Shown: positions 25,022 through 32,687, numbered from the stretch's first letter. The stretch: 64,000 bases of DNA from Acidimicrobiales bacterium (GCA_035536915.1 DATLNE010000009.1:48633-112632); one strand, 5' to 3'. Translations and numbers: made by a program. Notes: generated by a model not told the origin, from the sequence alone.

Positions 25022-25669
25022 CTAGCGGGCGGCGACGCGGCGGGTGCGGCGCGGGGTGGCGCCGTTCCCGTTGGTGGGGCGGCGGCGGGGCTTGGCCCCG
25101 CTCGTCAGCCCTGCCAGCAGCAGGTCGAAGTAGGCGTCGACGACCTGTTCGATGTTCATGCGGCCCTTGGGCGAGTACCAGGTGTAGGTCCAGTTCCCCA
25201 ACGACAGCACGGCCTTGGCCGTCATGCCCGGGTCGACCTCCCGGAACTCCCCGTTGTCGATCCCCTCGCGGATCAGCTTCTTCAGCCGCCGCTCGTACTC
25301 GGCCCGGCGCTCGAGCGCCTGGGTGCGGCGAACCTCGTCGAGGCCCTCCCAGTCGTGGAGGAACACGGTGGCCGACGCCAGGTTGTCGGCGATGGTCTGC
25401 AGGTGGGCGAGCAGGAACGCACGCAGCCGTTCGGCCACCGACAGGCTCTCGTCGGCCAGCGCTGTCTCGGCCCGCTCGAAGAAGGCGTCGGTGACCCGTT
25501 CGATGATGACGGCGAGCAGGTCTTCCTTCGAGCGGATGTGCGCGTAGAGGCTGCCCGGCTTCAACTGCACCGCGTCCGCGATGTCGCGCACGCTGGTGGC
25601 TTCGTAACCCTTCTTGCTGAAAAGCGCCGTCGCCGCCTCGACGATCTCGCCGTACCTGTCCGACGCCAT
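25022..25669 (-). CDS. TetR family regulator of the acyl-CoA catabolic island
   Basis: A 215-residue regulator. Residues 8-55 form the TetR helix-turn-helix (IVEAATALFSKKGYEATSVRDIADAV, then KPGSLYAHIRSKEDLL); the rest is a helical ligand-binding and dimerisation domain with the family-typical NWTYTWYSPKGRMNIEQV, followed by a basic 25-residue tail. ATG 25669 has GGAGAG upstream. It follows the hydroxyacyl-CoA dehydrogenase by 44 bases and is flanked by operators on both sides, so it is the best candidate to bind CNAACGNNCGTTNG; the ligand is presumably an acyl-CoA from the pathway. Binding itself is inferred. Confidence 0.92.
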   Translation of the reverse strand: MASDRYGEIVEAATALFSKKGYEATSVRDIADAVQLKPGSLYAHIRSKEDLLAVIIERVTDAFFERAETALADESLSVAERLRAFLLAHLQTIADNLASATVFLHDWEGLDEVRRTQALERRAEYERRLKKLIREGIDNGEFREVDPGMTAKAVLSLGNWTYTWYSPKGRMNIEQVVDAYFDLLLAGLTSGAKPRRRPTNGNGATPRRTRRVAAR

Positions 25670-25713
25670 CCGTTTTCTCTCCTTCGGCCCGCGCAGTGAA
25701 AGAGCGTAGGCGG

Positions 25714-26556
25714 CTAGGCGGGCGCGGGGTGGAACCCGCTGCCGCTCTTGCGGCCGAGTTGGCCCGCGTTGACAAGGCGACGCAACGTCTGCGGCGCCCG
25801 GAAGCGCTCGCCGTAGTTGGCCGTCATGGCTTCCGAACCCCGCAACAAGGTGTCGAGCCCGCTGAAGTCGGCCGTGGTGAGCGGTCCCATGGCGTGGTTG
25901 AACGCCAGCTTGCACGCCTTGTCGATGTCTTCGGCCGAGGCGATGCCCTCCTCGTAGATGCGGGCCGCTTCCAGCAGGAACAGCATGATCAGGCGGGAGG
26001 TGACGAAGCCCTGGGTGTCCTTCTGGCAGACGATCGTCTCCTTGCCGAAGCGGGCCGTCAGTTCCAGCGTGGTGGCCAGCGTCTCGTCGGAGGTGAGCTC
26101 GCCCCGCACCACCTCGATGAGGCGCATGACGGGCGGCGGGTTGAACCAGTGCGTGCCGATGACGCGGTCGGGCCGCTCGGTGGCCGCGGCGATCGAGGTA
26201 ATCGAGAACTGCGAGGTGTTGGTGGCCAGGATGACGTCAGGACCGCACGCCCGGTCGAGCCGTGTGAACAAGCTGCGCTTGAGCTCGATGTCCTCGGTCA
26301 CCGCTTCGATGACGTGCTCGGTCTCGGCGCCCGCCTGCTCCAGGTCGGTGCTCAGCGAGATGCGGGCGAGCACCGCTTCGACCTCGTCGTCCGACAGCTT
26401 GCGGCCGAGGCCGCGGGCGATGCGGCCGCGGGCGCCTTCCAGGGCCTCGTGGGAGACGTCGACAAGGGTGACCTCCAAGCCGGAGTCGGCCGCTACCTGG
26501 GCGATGCCGCGGCCCATGATCCCGGCGCCGACGACGGCCACGCGCTTGATGTCCAC
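25714..26556 (-). CDS. 3-hydroxyacyl-CoA dehydrogenase (3-hydroxybutyryl-CoA dehydrogenase type)
   Basis: NAD(P)-dependent enzyme of 280 residues that oxidises L-3-hydroxyacyl-CoA to the 3-keto form. The Rossmann motif GAGIMGRGIA opens the protein; the catalytic region has NTSQFSITSIAA, IGTHWFNPPPVMRLIEVV with the catalytic histidine, and the C-terminal domain KDTQGFVTSRLIMLFLLEA. GTG start at 26556 has AGGAGG seven bases upstream and lies 11 bases after the acyl-CoA dehydrogenase stop. It completes the dehydrogenase-hydratase-dehydrogenase series of beta-oxidation in this operon. Confidence 0.93.
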   Translation of the reverse strand: MDIKRVAVVGAGIMGRGIAQVAADSGLEVTLVDVSHEALEGARGRIARGLGRKLSDDEVEAVLARISLSTDLEQAGAETEHVIEAVTEDIELKRSLFTRLDRACGPDVILATNTSQFSITSIAAATERPDRVIGTHWFNPPPVMRLIEVVRGELTSDETLATTLELTARFGKETIVCQKDTQGFVTSRLIMLFLLEAARIYEEGIASAEDIDKACKLAFNHAMGPLTTADFSGLDTLLRGSEAMTANYGERFRAPQTLRRLVNAGQLGRKSGSGFHPAPA

Positions 26557-26567
26557 TGGTGTTCCTC

Positions 26568-27725
26568 CTAGTACGACTTGGGCAGGCCGAGCACGCGCTC
26601 GGCGAGGTAGTTGAGGACCATCTCGTTGTTGACCGGCGCGATGCGCAGCAGCCGGATCATCGGCCACAGGGTGATCACGTCGGTGTCGCGGTCGAAGGCG
26701 CTGCCCCCATGGGCCTGCATCACCGCGTCGACGGCTTCGTTGGCCGCCTCCGACGCCAGGAGCTTGGCCATGTTGGCCGCCCACCCGGCATCGCCGCCTG
26801 CGTCGTAGGTGTCGCAAGCGCTGTAGAGCATGAGGCGGGCCGCCTCCAGGTGCGCCTTGGCCCGGGCCAGCGGGTGCTGCACCGCCTGGTACGACCCGAT
26901 GGGCGTGCCGAACGGCGCCCGGGTGGACGCGTACTCCACGCCCTTGGCCAGCACGTGGTCGCCCAGCCCCAGCGCCCACGCCGAGACCAGCAACCGCTCG
27001 GGGTTGAGGGCGTCGAACAACGCCCGCAGCCCTTCGTCGCGGGTGCCGACCAGGTTGGCCGCGGGCACCTCGACGTCGTTGAGGAACACGAAGAACTGGT
27101 GCTCGGGCGAATGGAGGTCGATGTCCATCTGCTGGAGCTCCAGGCCCGGCGAGTCCATGGGCAGGACGAACAACGACAGGCCGACCCGCTTGTCGTCGGT
27201 GTCGCGCAGGCGGGTGGTGCGGGCCACCACCATCATGTGGGTGGCCTGGTCGGCGCCGGAAATGAAGATCTTCTGGCCGTTGATCCGGTAGACGTCGCCG
27301 TCCTGTTCGGCGAAGGTCTCCATGCGGAAGCTGTTGGTGCCGGCGTCGGCCTCGGTGATGGCGAAGCACAGCTTCACCTCGCCGGTGCACGTGGGTGCGA
27401 CGAACTGCTGAATCTGCTCCTCGGTGCCGTGGCGCAGGATGGCCATGCGGGCGAAGGCGGTGAGCAGCACCAACACGGGCGGCGTGCCCGCCTGCGACAG
27501 CGCCTCGATGACGGCCACCGGCCCGGTCATGCCGCCGCCGTTGCCGCCGTACTCCTCGGGCACGCCCATGCCCAGCAGGCCCAGCTCGCCCAGTGTCTCC
27601 CACACGTCGTCGACGCCTTCGCCGTCGCGAGCCCGGCGCACGAACTCCCGGCGGTCGAAGCGGTCGGTGACGCCCTTGACCACTTCTCGCACGGCTTGGC
27701 GCGTCTCGTTGTGCTCGATGCTCAT
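26568..27725 (-). CDS. Acyl-CoA dehydrogenase
   Basis: FAD-dependent acyl-CoA dehydrogenase of 385 residues that introduces the alpha-beta double bond. Helical N-terminal domain, beta domain with CFAITEADAGTNSFRMET, and a C-terminal helical domain with AVMQAHGGSAFDRDTDV and the RIAPVNNEMVLNYLAERVLGLP ending, where a glutamate occupies the usual catalytic-base position. ATG 27725 lies nine bases after the preceding hydratase stop. In the proposed pathway it would act on the CoA ester of a branched or isoprenoid acid; the chain length it prefers cannot be read. Confidence 0.93.
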   Translation of the reverse strand: MSIEHNETRQAVREVVKGVTDRFDRREFVRRARDGEGVDDVWETLGELGLLGMGVPEEYGGNGGGMTGPVAVIEALSQAGTPPVLVLLTAFARMAILRHGTEEQIQQFVAPTCTGEVKLCFAITEADAGTNSFRMETFAEQDGDVYRINGQKIFISGADQATHMMVVARTTRLRDTDDKRVGLSLFVLPMDSPGLELQQMDIDLHSPEHQFFVFLNDVEVPAANLVGTRDEGLRALFDALNPERLLVSAWALGLGDHVLAKGVEYASTRAPFGTPIGSYQAVQHPLARAKAHLEAARLMLYSACDTYDAGGDAGWAANMAKLLASEAANEAVDAVMQAHGGSAFDRDTDVITLWPMIRLLRIAPVNNEMVLNYLAERVLGLPKSY

Positions 27726-27734
27726 GTCGCTCCT

Positions 27735-28505
27735 CTACCGGCCGGTGAACTGGGGACGCCGGCGCTCCACGAACGCCCGCGGCCCTTCCTGGGCGTCGGC
27801 GCTCTTGAACACGGGATCACCCATGGCCGCCTCGGTGCGGAAGGCGGCGTCGAGGCCCAGTGTCTCCACCGCGATGCGCTTGGCCATGCGAACGGCGAGC
27901 GGGCCGTTGGCGGTGATCTGCTCGGCCAGTTCCACCGCCCGCTCCAAGGCGGTGCCGTCGGGCACCACCTCGTTGACGAGCCCGACCTCGTAGGCCCGCT
28001 GGGCCGGGATCGGCCGGCCGGTGAGCAGCAGTTGCATGGCGACGGCCCACGGCACCTGCAGCGGCACGCGCACGTGCGACCCGCCGACGGGCACCAGCCC
28101 CCAACGCACCTCGGGCAAGCCGAAAGTGGCGCTCTCCCCCGCCACCCGCAGGTCGGTGCCGAGCATGACCTCGAAGCCGCCGGCCAGGCAGAAGCCCTCG
28201 ACGGCGGCCACGATCGGCTTTTCGACGCGGCTGAAGAAGCGTTCCGAGGGATCGGGGAACAAGGCGGCGAGGCCCTGCTCTGTAACCACCGGGATGAGGG
28301 AGGCAAGGTCGGCGCCTGCGGAGAACGCCTTGCCGCCCGCTCCGGTCACGACCACCGCGCCGATCCGGTCGTCGCCCGCGATGTCGACCATGGCGGCGTC
28401 GAGCTGGTGCAGCAGGTCAAGGCTCAAGGCGTTCATGCGGTCGGGGTCGTTGAGGGCGACGACCTCGACGGGTCCTCGCCGCTCCCGCTGCACCAGTGCT
28501 CCCAC
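27735..28505 (-). CDS. Enoyl-CoA hydratase/isomerase family protein
   Basis: Crotonase-fold enzyme, 256 residues. It has AFSAGADLASL and GFCLAGGFEVMLGTDLRVA for the oxyanion hole and FGLPEVRWGLVPVGG with a catalytic-type glutamate. The GTG start at 28505 is supported by GAGGAGG seven bases upstream; the open frame continues through the operator but has no better start. First gene of the operon hydratase, acyl-CoA dehydrogenase, 3-hydroxyacyl-CoA dehydrogenase, tetR, divergent from another hydratase gene. Confidence 0.92.
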   Translation of the reverse strand: MGALVQRERRGPVEVVALNDPDRMNALSLDLLHQLDAAMVDIAGDDRIGAVVVTGAGGKAFSAGADLASLIPVVTEQGLAALFPDPSERFFSRVEKPIVAAVEGFCLAGGFEVMLGTDLRVAGESATFGLPEVRWGLVPVGGSHVRVPLQVPWAVAMQLLLTGRPIPAQRAYEVGLVNEVVPDGTALERAVELAEQITANGPLAVRMAKRIAVETLGLDAAFRTEAAMGDPVFKSADAQEGPRAFVERRRPQFTGR

Positions 28506-28522
28506 GCGCTCGCCTCCTCGAC

Positions 28523-28536
28523 CTAACGGACGTTCG
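28523..28536. promoter_or_regulatory. TetR-type operator, copy 5
   Basis: CTAACGGACGTTCG, an exact CNAACGNNCGTTNG match, 18 bases upstream of the minus-strand hydratase start in the divergent promoter region. Confidence 0.75.
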
Positions 28537-28577
28537 TTTGAAAGTACCGAGCGAGTGCGGCGGCGGTCAAGAACTAC

Positions 28578-28591
28578 CAAACATTTGTTAG
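28578..28591. promoter_or_regulatory. Variant TetR-type operator, copy 6
   Basis: CAAACATTTGTTAG keeps the dyad (CNAACA-TT-TGTTNG) but swaps the G and C of the consensus symmetrically for A and T. It overlaps the TTAGACA -35-like sequence of the plus-strand hydratase promoter. Likely a weaker site for the same repressor, or a site for a relative. Confidence 0.5.
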
Positions 28592-28612
28592 ACAAGCCGG
28601 GGCCGGTCGGTT

Positions 28613-28618
28613 TATGGT
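28613..28618 (+). promoter_or_regulatory. -10 element TATGGT (leaderless hydratase transcript)
   Basis: TATGGT ends seven bases before the ATG at 28625; TAGACA (28589-28594) lies 18 bases upstream as a -35 element. No ribosome-binding site is seen, so the ATG is likely the first codon of the mRNA. Confidence 0.55.
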
Positions 28619-28624
28619 CCGGCC

Positions 28625-29374
28625 ATGGGGATCCAGACGCAGAGGTTTTCGTTCTTCAAGGTCGACGAGCCCACCGACGGCGTGGCCGTGGTGCGCTTCA
28701 ATCGGCCCGACAACGGCAACCGCTGGGCGTTGGCCGACGAGTGGGAGATCACTGCGGTGATCGAGGAGCTGGCGGCCGACGACGACATCAAGGTGGTGTT
28801 GCTGACCGGCTCAGGCGACACGTTCTGCGGGGGCGCGCACCACGGCGACGACCCCTTCGACGCCGCCGGCTACTACGACCGGTCGCGTGAGGTGTTCAGC
28901 ACCTGGATGAACTTCGACAAGCCGATCGTGGTGGCCCTGAACGGCACGGCATCGGGCTCGGGCCTGTCGCTCATGATGCTGTGCGACATCGTGGTGGCCG
29001 AGCGGCACCTGACCTTCGGCGACCCGCACGTGAAGGTCGGCGTAGTCAGTGCCACCGGGCCGTTCGAGTGGCCGCCGTCGATCGGGCTCATGCGGGCCAA
29101 GAAGTGGTTGCTCACCGGCGACTCCTTCGACGCCACCGAGGCCGAGCGCATGGGCCTGGTGAGCGAGGTGGTCGACACCGGCGACTCCTTCGCCCGGGCC
29201 ATGGAACTGGCACGGCAGGTGGCGTCGTACCCGGCAGGCGCGGTGCAGGGCACCAAGCGCACACTGCAGCAGTGGCTCCGCGGGGCCTTCAACCCGGTGT
29301 TCGAGCAGGGGTTGGCCCTGGAGTTCCTGCGCTTCCCCGTGGCGGCGATGGGCTACGGCAACAGCAACCACTAG
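28625..29374 (+). CDS. Enoyl-CoA hydratase/isomerase family protein
   Basis: Crotonase-fold protein of 249 residues. Oxyanion-hole parts are DTFCGGAHHGDDPFD and TASGSGLSLMMLCDIVVA, followed by FGDPHVKVGVVSATGPFEWP, where the usual PE pair is replaced by DP and VS, so the second catalytic glutamate may be missing or displaced; its activity could differ from a classical hydratase. ATG 28625 is fixed by the -10 element seven bases upstream. A MaoC-type hydratase gene follows after 11 bases. Divergent from the hydratase-dehydrogenase operon, with shared operators. Confidence 0.9.
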   Translation: MGIQTQRFSFFKVDEPTDGVAVVRFNRPDNGNRWALADEWEITAVIEELAADDDIKVVLLTGSGDTFCGGAHHGDDPFDAAGYYDRSREVFSTWMNFDKPIVVALNGTASGSGLSLMMLCDIVVAERHLTFGDPHVKVGVVSATGPFEWPPSIGLMRAKKWLLTGDSFDATEAERMGLVSEVVDTGDSFARAMELARQVASYPAGAVQGTKRTLQQWLRGAFNPVFEQGLALEFLRFPVAAMGYGNSNH

Positions 29375-29385
29375 TTTCGTTCGTC

Positions 29386-29844
29386 GTGACGACGACAGCG
29401 AAGGACCTCGACGAGCTCAAGACCCTGGTCGGGCAGCACCTCGGTTACTCCGACTGGATGGAGGTCTCCCAGGAGCGGGTCAACCAGTTCGCCGACGCCA
29501 CCGGCGACCACCAGTGGATCCACGTCGACCCCGAGCGGGCGGCCAAGGAAAGCCCGTTCGGCGGCCCCATCGGCCACGGCTACCTGACGATCTCGCTGGC
29601 GCCGCCGCTGCTGGGCCAGGTGCTGCGGGTCGACGGGGTGAAGATGGGCGTGAACTACGGCATCAACAAGCTGCGGTTCCCGTCCCCGGTTCCCGTGGGG
29701 TCGAAGCTGCGGGCGGGCGCCACACTGGCGAGCGTCGAGGACATCCCCGGCGGCGCCCAGGTGGCGCTGGACGCGGTGTTCGAGGTCGAGGGCCAGGACA
29801 AGCCGGCCTGCGTGGCCCAAGTGGTCTACCGCTACTACAGCTAG
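29386..29844 (+). CDS. MaoC-like (R)-specific enoyl-CoA hydratase
   Basis: Hot-dog-fold hydratase of 152 residues. The catalytic segment FADATGDHQWIHVDPERA contains the Asp and His of the MaoC motif, followed by GGPIGHGYLTISL, and the protein ends CVAQVVYRYY. Members hydrate trans-2-enoyl-CoA to the R-hydroxy ester. GTG start at 29386, 11 bases after the preceding stop. Presence of MaoC and crotonase hydratases together suggests that both hydroxyacyl stereoisomers occur in the pathway. A short GCCAC/GTGGC hairpin follows the stop. Confidence 0.92.
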   Translation: MTTTAKDLDELKTLVGQHLGYSDWMEVSQERVNQFADATGDHQWIHVDPERAAKESPFGGPIGHGYLTISLAPPLLGQVLRVDGVKMGVNYGINKLRFPSPVPVGSKLRAGATLASVEDIPGGAQVALDAVFEVEGQDKPACVAQVVYRYYS

Positions 29845-29898
29845 CCACGCCCGGGGTGGCCGTGCGCGAAGCGACGTCACACATCGGCCTGCCCGAGT

Positions 29899-30864
29899 TC
29901 AGCCCCTGACTTCTGCGGCCACCTGTGCGAACAGGCGCAAGGTTTCCTCCGAGGGATAGTCGGAGCACCAGGGCATGAACGAGGTGCAGCCCAGGGCTGT
30001 GTACTGCCGGATCTTGTCGGCCACCTGCTCGGGGGTGCCGACCAGGTTGCCCGCCTTCCAACTCTCGACAGGCTCACGCCACAGCGACTTGGTGCCCGCA
30101 GCCTCGACCTCTGCCTCCGTCTCGCGGATGAAGATCTCGGGCGACCACGTCTTTTCGATCTCGTCTTCGTCACGGCCCACGTCCTTGCAGTGCTGCTTGA
30201 GGACCTCGCGCTTGTGGGCCCACTGCTCGGGGTTGCCGCCCCAGTTGGCCCGGTCGGCCAGGCGGGCGACGACCCGCAGGGTGAGCTGCTCGCCCCCGCC
30301 GCCCACGAGCACGGGCGGGTGAGGCTGCTGGAGCGGCTTGGGGTCGCAGTTGGCCCGCTGCAGTGTGTAGTAGCGGCCGTCGTAGGTGGTCTCGGCTTCG
30401 GTCCACATGCTGCGCACGATCTCGACGGCTTCGGCCAGCATGCCGATGCGTTCCTTGGGGGCGCCGAAGTCGTAGCCGTAGCCCTTGTACTCGTTCTCGT
30501 ACCAGCCCGCCCCGATGCCCCAGTCGAGGCGTCCGCCGCTGATGACGTCGAGGGTGGAGGTGATCTTGGCCAGCAGGGCCGGGTTGCGGTACGAGTTGCA
30601 CCCGACCATCTGGCCCAGGCGGATGCGGGTGGTGCGCTGGCTGAGGGCGGCCAGGGTGGTCCAGCACTCGAAGACCGCTTCGTGGGCGGGCTTGGGCACG
30701 TTGTGCACGTGGTCGTAGACCCACAGCGAGTCGAAGCCCAGCTCCTCGGCCAGGACGGCGAGGTCGACGATCCGGTCCCACTTGGCCGCGGCCCCGTCGA
30801 TCGAAGCCAGCTCCATCTTCCAGCCCTGCAGAGCGAAGACACCGAATGTCAGCGGACGGTCCAT
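29899..30864 (-). CDS. F420-type LLM-class (luciferase-like) oxidoreductase
   Basis: Luciferase-fold enzyme of 321 residues, closest by pattern to the TIGR03560 F420-dependent group. It shows FGVFALQGWKM, FDSLWVYDHVHNVP, RIRLGQMVGCNSYRNPALLAK, ISGGRLDWGIGAGWYENEY and PPVLVGGGGEQLTLRVVA. These enzymes move hydride between F420 (or FMN) and diverse substrates. ATG 30864 follows a TAGGGT -10 element by seven bases and has no ribosome-binding site. It is divergent from an acyl-CoA ligase gene with a 13-bp inverted repeat between them. Substrate unknown. Confidence 0.88.
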   Translation of the reverse strand: MDRPLTFGVFALQGWKMELASIDGAAAKWDRIVDLAVLAEELGFDSLWVYDHVHNVPKPAHEAVFECWTTLAALSQRTTRIRLGQMVGCNSYRNPALLAKITSTLDVISGGRLDWGIGAGWYENEYKGYGYDFGAPKERIGMLAEAVEIVRSMWTEAETTYDGRYYTLQRANCDPKPLQQPHPPVLVGGGGEQLTLRVVARLADRANWGGNPEQWAHKREVLKQHCKDVGRDEDEIEKTWSPEIFIRETEAEVEAAGTKSLWREPVESWKAGNLVGTPEQVADKIRQYTALGCTSFMPWCSDYPSEETLRLFAQVAAEVRG

Positions 30865-30870
30865 GCGCCG

Positions 30871-30876
30871 ACCCTA
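30871..30876 (-). promoter_or_regulatory. -10 element TAGGGT (leaderless LLM oxidoreductase)
   Basis: TAGGGT on the minus strand ends seven bases before ATG 30864. The spacing and lack of a ribosome-binding site indicate a leaderless transcript. Confidence 0.5.
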
Positions 30877-30886
30877 ACGCCGTCAC

Positions 30887-30924
30887 TTGCCAGTTGTGCC
30901 CGGCCCACCGCGCACAACTGGCAA
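30887..30924. promoter_or_regulatory. 13-bp inverted repeat in a divergent promoter region
   Basis: TTGCCAGTTGTGC (30887-30899) and its exact complement GCACAACTGGCAA (30912-30924) flank a 12-base spacer. It lies just upstream of the -10 element of the LLM oxidoreductase gene and 59 bases before the ligase ATG, so a dimeric regulator could control both. Each arm-to-arm centre distance is 25 bases. A hairpin role is less likely as no gene ends here. No regulator gene is adjacent. Confidence 0.6.
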
Positions 30925-30965
30925 ATGGCTTGCTTGGCAACTACTGCGAGCTGGCGGGTTCGCCC

Positions 30966-30971
30966 TACGAT
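30966..30971 (+). promoter_or_regulatory. -10 element TACGAT for the acyl-CoA ligase
   Basis: TACGAT ends 12 bases before ATG 30983, implying a 5' leader of only a few bases. No ribosome-binding site is present. Confidence 0.4.
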
Positions 30972-30982
30972 GCCGACCGATC

Positions 30983-32539
30983 ATGGGTGGGGACATCGAG
31001 TACAACCTGGCCGACTTGTTGGAGACGGCCGCCGACGCCATCGCCGACCGGGAGGCCGTCGTCTGCGAAGGCAGGCGGTTCACCTTCGGCGACTTCGACG
31101 AACGGGGCACCCGCCTGGCCCACGTGCTGGCCGACCTCGGGGTGAAACAGGGCGACCACGTCGGGCTCCACCTGTTCAACGGCAACGAGTACCTCGAAGC
31201 CATGCTGGCCTGCTTCAAGCTGCGCGCCGTTCCCATCAACGTGAACTACCGCTACGTGGCCGACGAGTTGCGCTACCTGTTCAGCGACGCCGACATCGTC
31301 GCGGTGGTGACCGAGCCCGAGCTGACCGACGTGCTCGACGAGGCGGGCGTCACCGTCCCCCGGCTCCAGCGGGGCGAGCAGTACGAGACAGCGGTGGCTG
31401 CCGCCTCGCCGGTGCGCGACTTCGGGCCCCGCTCGGCCGACGACCTCTACATCCTGTACACGGGCGGCACCACCGGCATGCCCAAGGGGGTGATGTGGCG
31501 CCACGAAGACCTCTTCTTCGGCGCCCTGGGCAGCGGCAACCCGGGGGGGCCGCCCCTGCGCTACCCCGGCGAGATCGCCGCTCGGGCCGAAGCGGGCTTC
31601 CACCGGTGCCTGGCCGCGCCGCCGTTCATGCACGGCGCCGCCCACTGGATGGCGTGGCAGGTGCTGCTGGTGGGCGGCACCATCGTCGTCAACCGCAACC
31701 CGGGCTTCGATGCGGTCAGCGTGTGGCAGTTGGCCGACGACGAGCGCATCTCGTTCCTCGTCATCGTGGGCGACGCCTTCGCCCGTCCACTGGTCGACGC
31801 CCTCGAACAGCACCCCAACCGGTGGAAGCTGCCCGCCCTCACCGTCATCCTGTCGGGCGGCGCCATCCTGTCGCCCTCGGTGAAGGCCGACCTCCTGCGC
31901 CTCCTCCCCCGCGTCATCGTCGTCGACGGCTTCGGCGCCTCCGAGACCGGCGGGCAGGGACAGATGGTGGCCGTCGCCGGCGTGCCCGCCATGCCCACCC
32001 GCTTCGTCATGGGCGACGGAAGCACCGCCGTGCTCGACGACGACTTCCGCCCGGTGCAGCCCGGCGAGGTCGGGTGGGTGGCCCGCACCGGCCCCATCCC
32101 CCTCGGCTACTACAAGGACGAGGCCAAGACGGCCCAGACCTTCCCCGTGGTCGACGGCGTGCGGTGGGCCGTGCCCGGCGACCGCGCCCGGCTGGAGGCG
32201 GACGGCACGGTGAGCGTGCTCGGCCGGGGGTCGGTCAGCATCAACACCGGCGGCGAGAAGGTCCACCCCGAAGAGGTGGAGTCGTGCCTCAAGGCCCACC
32301 CCGCCGTCTTCGACGCCATCGTGGTCGGCGTGGCCGACGAGCGCTGGGGGGAGCGGGTGGTGGCCATCGTGGCGCCCCGCCCGGGCGCGGAGCCGCCGGG
32401 GCTCGACGAGTTGGCCGAGCACTGCCGGGAGTCGCTGGCCGCCTACAAGGTGCCCCGCGGCCTGGTCGTGGTCGACGAGGTCGTGCGCTCCCCTTCGGGC
32501 AAGCCCGACTACCGCTGGGCCAAGGCCGTGGCGGGCTGA
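30983..32539 (+). CDS. AMP-forming acyl-CoA synthetase
   Basis: Acyl-CoA ligase of 518 residues. The P-loop is YILYTGGTTGMPKGVMWRH; AAPPFMHGAAHW, GFGASETGG and the C-terminal NTGGEKVHPEEVE and PSGKPDYRW with the catalytic lysine complete the family pattern, closest to FadD3/FadD19-like steroid or fatty-acid ligases of actinobacteria. ATG 30983 is the first start after the -10 element. A truncated VOC-family gene follows directly. It lies outside the TetR-operator units, so it may serve another acid. Confidence 0.92.
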   Translation: MGGDIEYNLADLLETAADAIADREAVVCEGRRFTFGDFDERGTRLAHVLADLGVKQGDHVGLHLFNGNEYLEAMLACFKLRAVPINVNYRYVADELRYLFSDADIVAVVTEPELTDVLDEAGVTVPRLQRGEQYETAVAAASPVRDFGPRSADDLYILYTGGTTGMPKGVMWRHEDLFFGALGSGNPGGPPLRYPGEIAARAEAGFHRCLAAPPFMHGAAHWMAWQVLLVGGTIVVNRNPGFDAVSVWQLADDERISFLVIVGDAFARPLVDALEQHPNRWKLPALTVILSGGAILSPSVKADLLRLLPRVIVVDGFGASETGGQGQMVAVAGVPAMPTRFVMGDGSTAVLDDDFRPVQPGEVGWVARTGPIPLGYYKDEAKTAQTFPVVDGVRWAVPGDRARLEADGTVSVLGRGSVSINTGGEKVHPEEVESCLKAHPAVFDAIVVGVADERWGERVVAIVAPRPGAEPPGLDELAEHCRESLAAYKVPRGLVVVDEVVRSPSGKPDYRWAKAVAG

Positions 32540-32541
32540 GC

Positions 32542-32655
32542 CTGTTGGGCCTCGGGGCCACCCGGGCCGACGTCGGCCAAACCGGCGAGGAGTCGTGGGT
32601 GGTGCTCGCCGACCCCGAGGGCAACGAGTTCTGCGTGCTGCGGGCGCTGCCGTAA
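32542..32655 (+). pseudogene. Remnant of a VOC/glyoxalase-like protein (C-terminal end only)
   Basis: In frame, 37 codons read LLGLGATRADVGQTGEE then SWVVLADPEGNEFCVLRALP and a TAA stop. LGAT-x-DVGQ and WVVLADPEGNEFCVL are the typical last strands of vicinal-oxygen-chelate proteins, with the final metal-ligand glutamate. There is no start codon and no upstream half; the ligase stop abuts it. The rest was probably lost in the rearrangement that joined the ligase gene to this spot. Confidence 0.75.
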
Positions 32656-32687
32656 TTCGTTGGCGCGGGCGGCGCCGCTCCGCTTGT

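Noticed and set aside
29844..29860. GCCAC/GTGGC hairpin after the MaoC gene as a terminator
   Set aside because: Only five pairs with a short GC-rich loop and no T-tract; too weak to list as a feature of its own.
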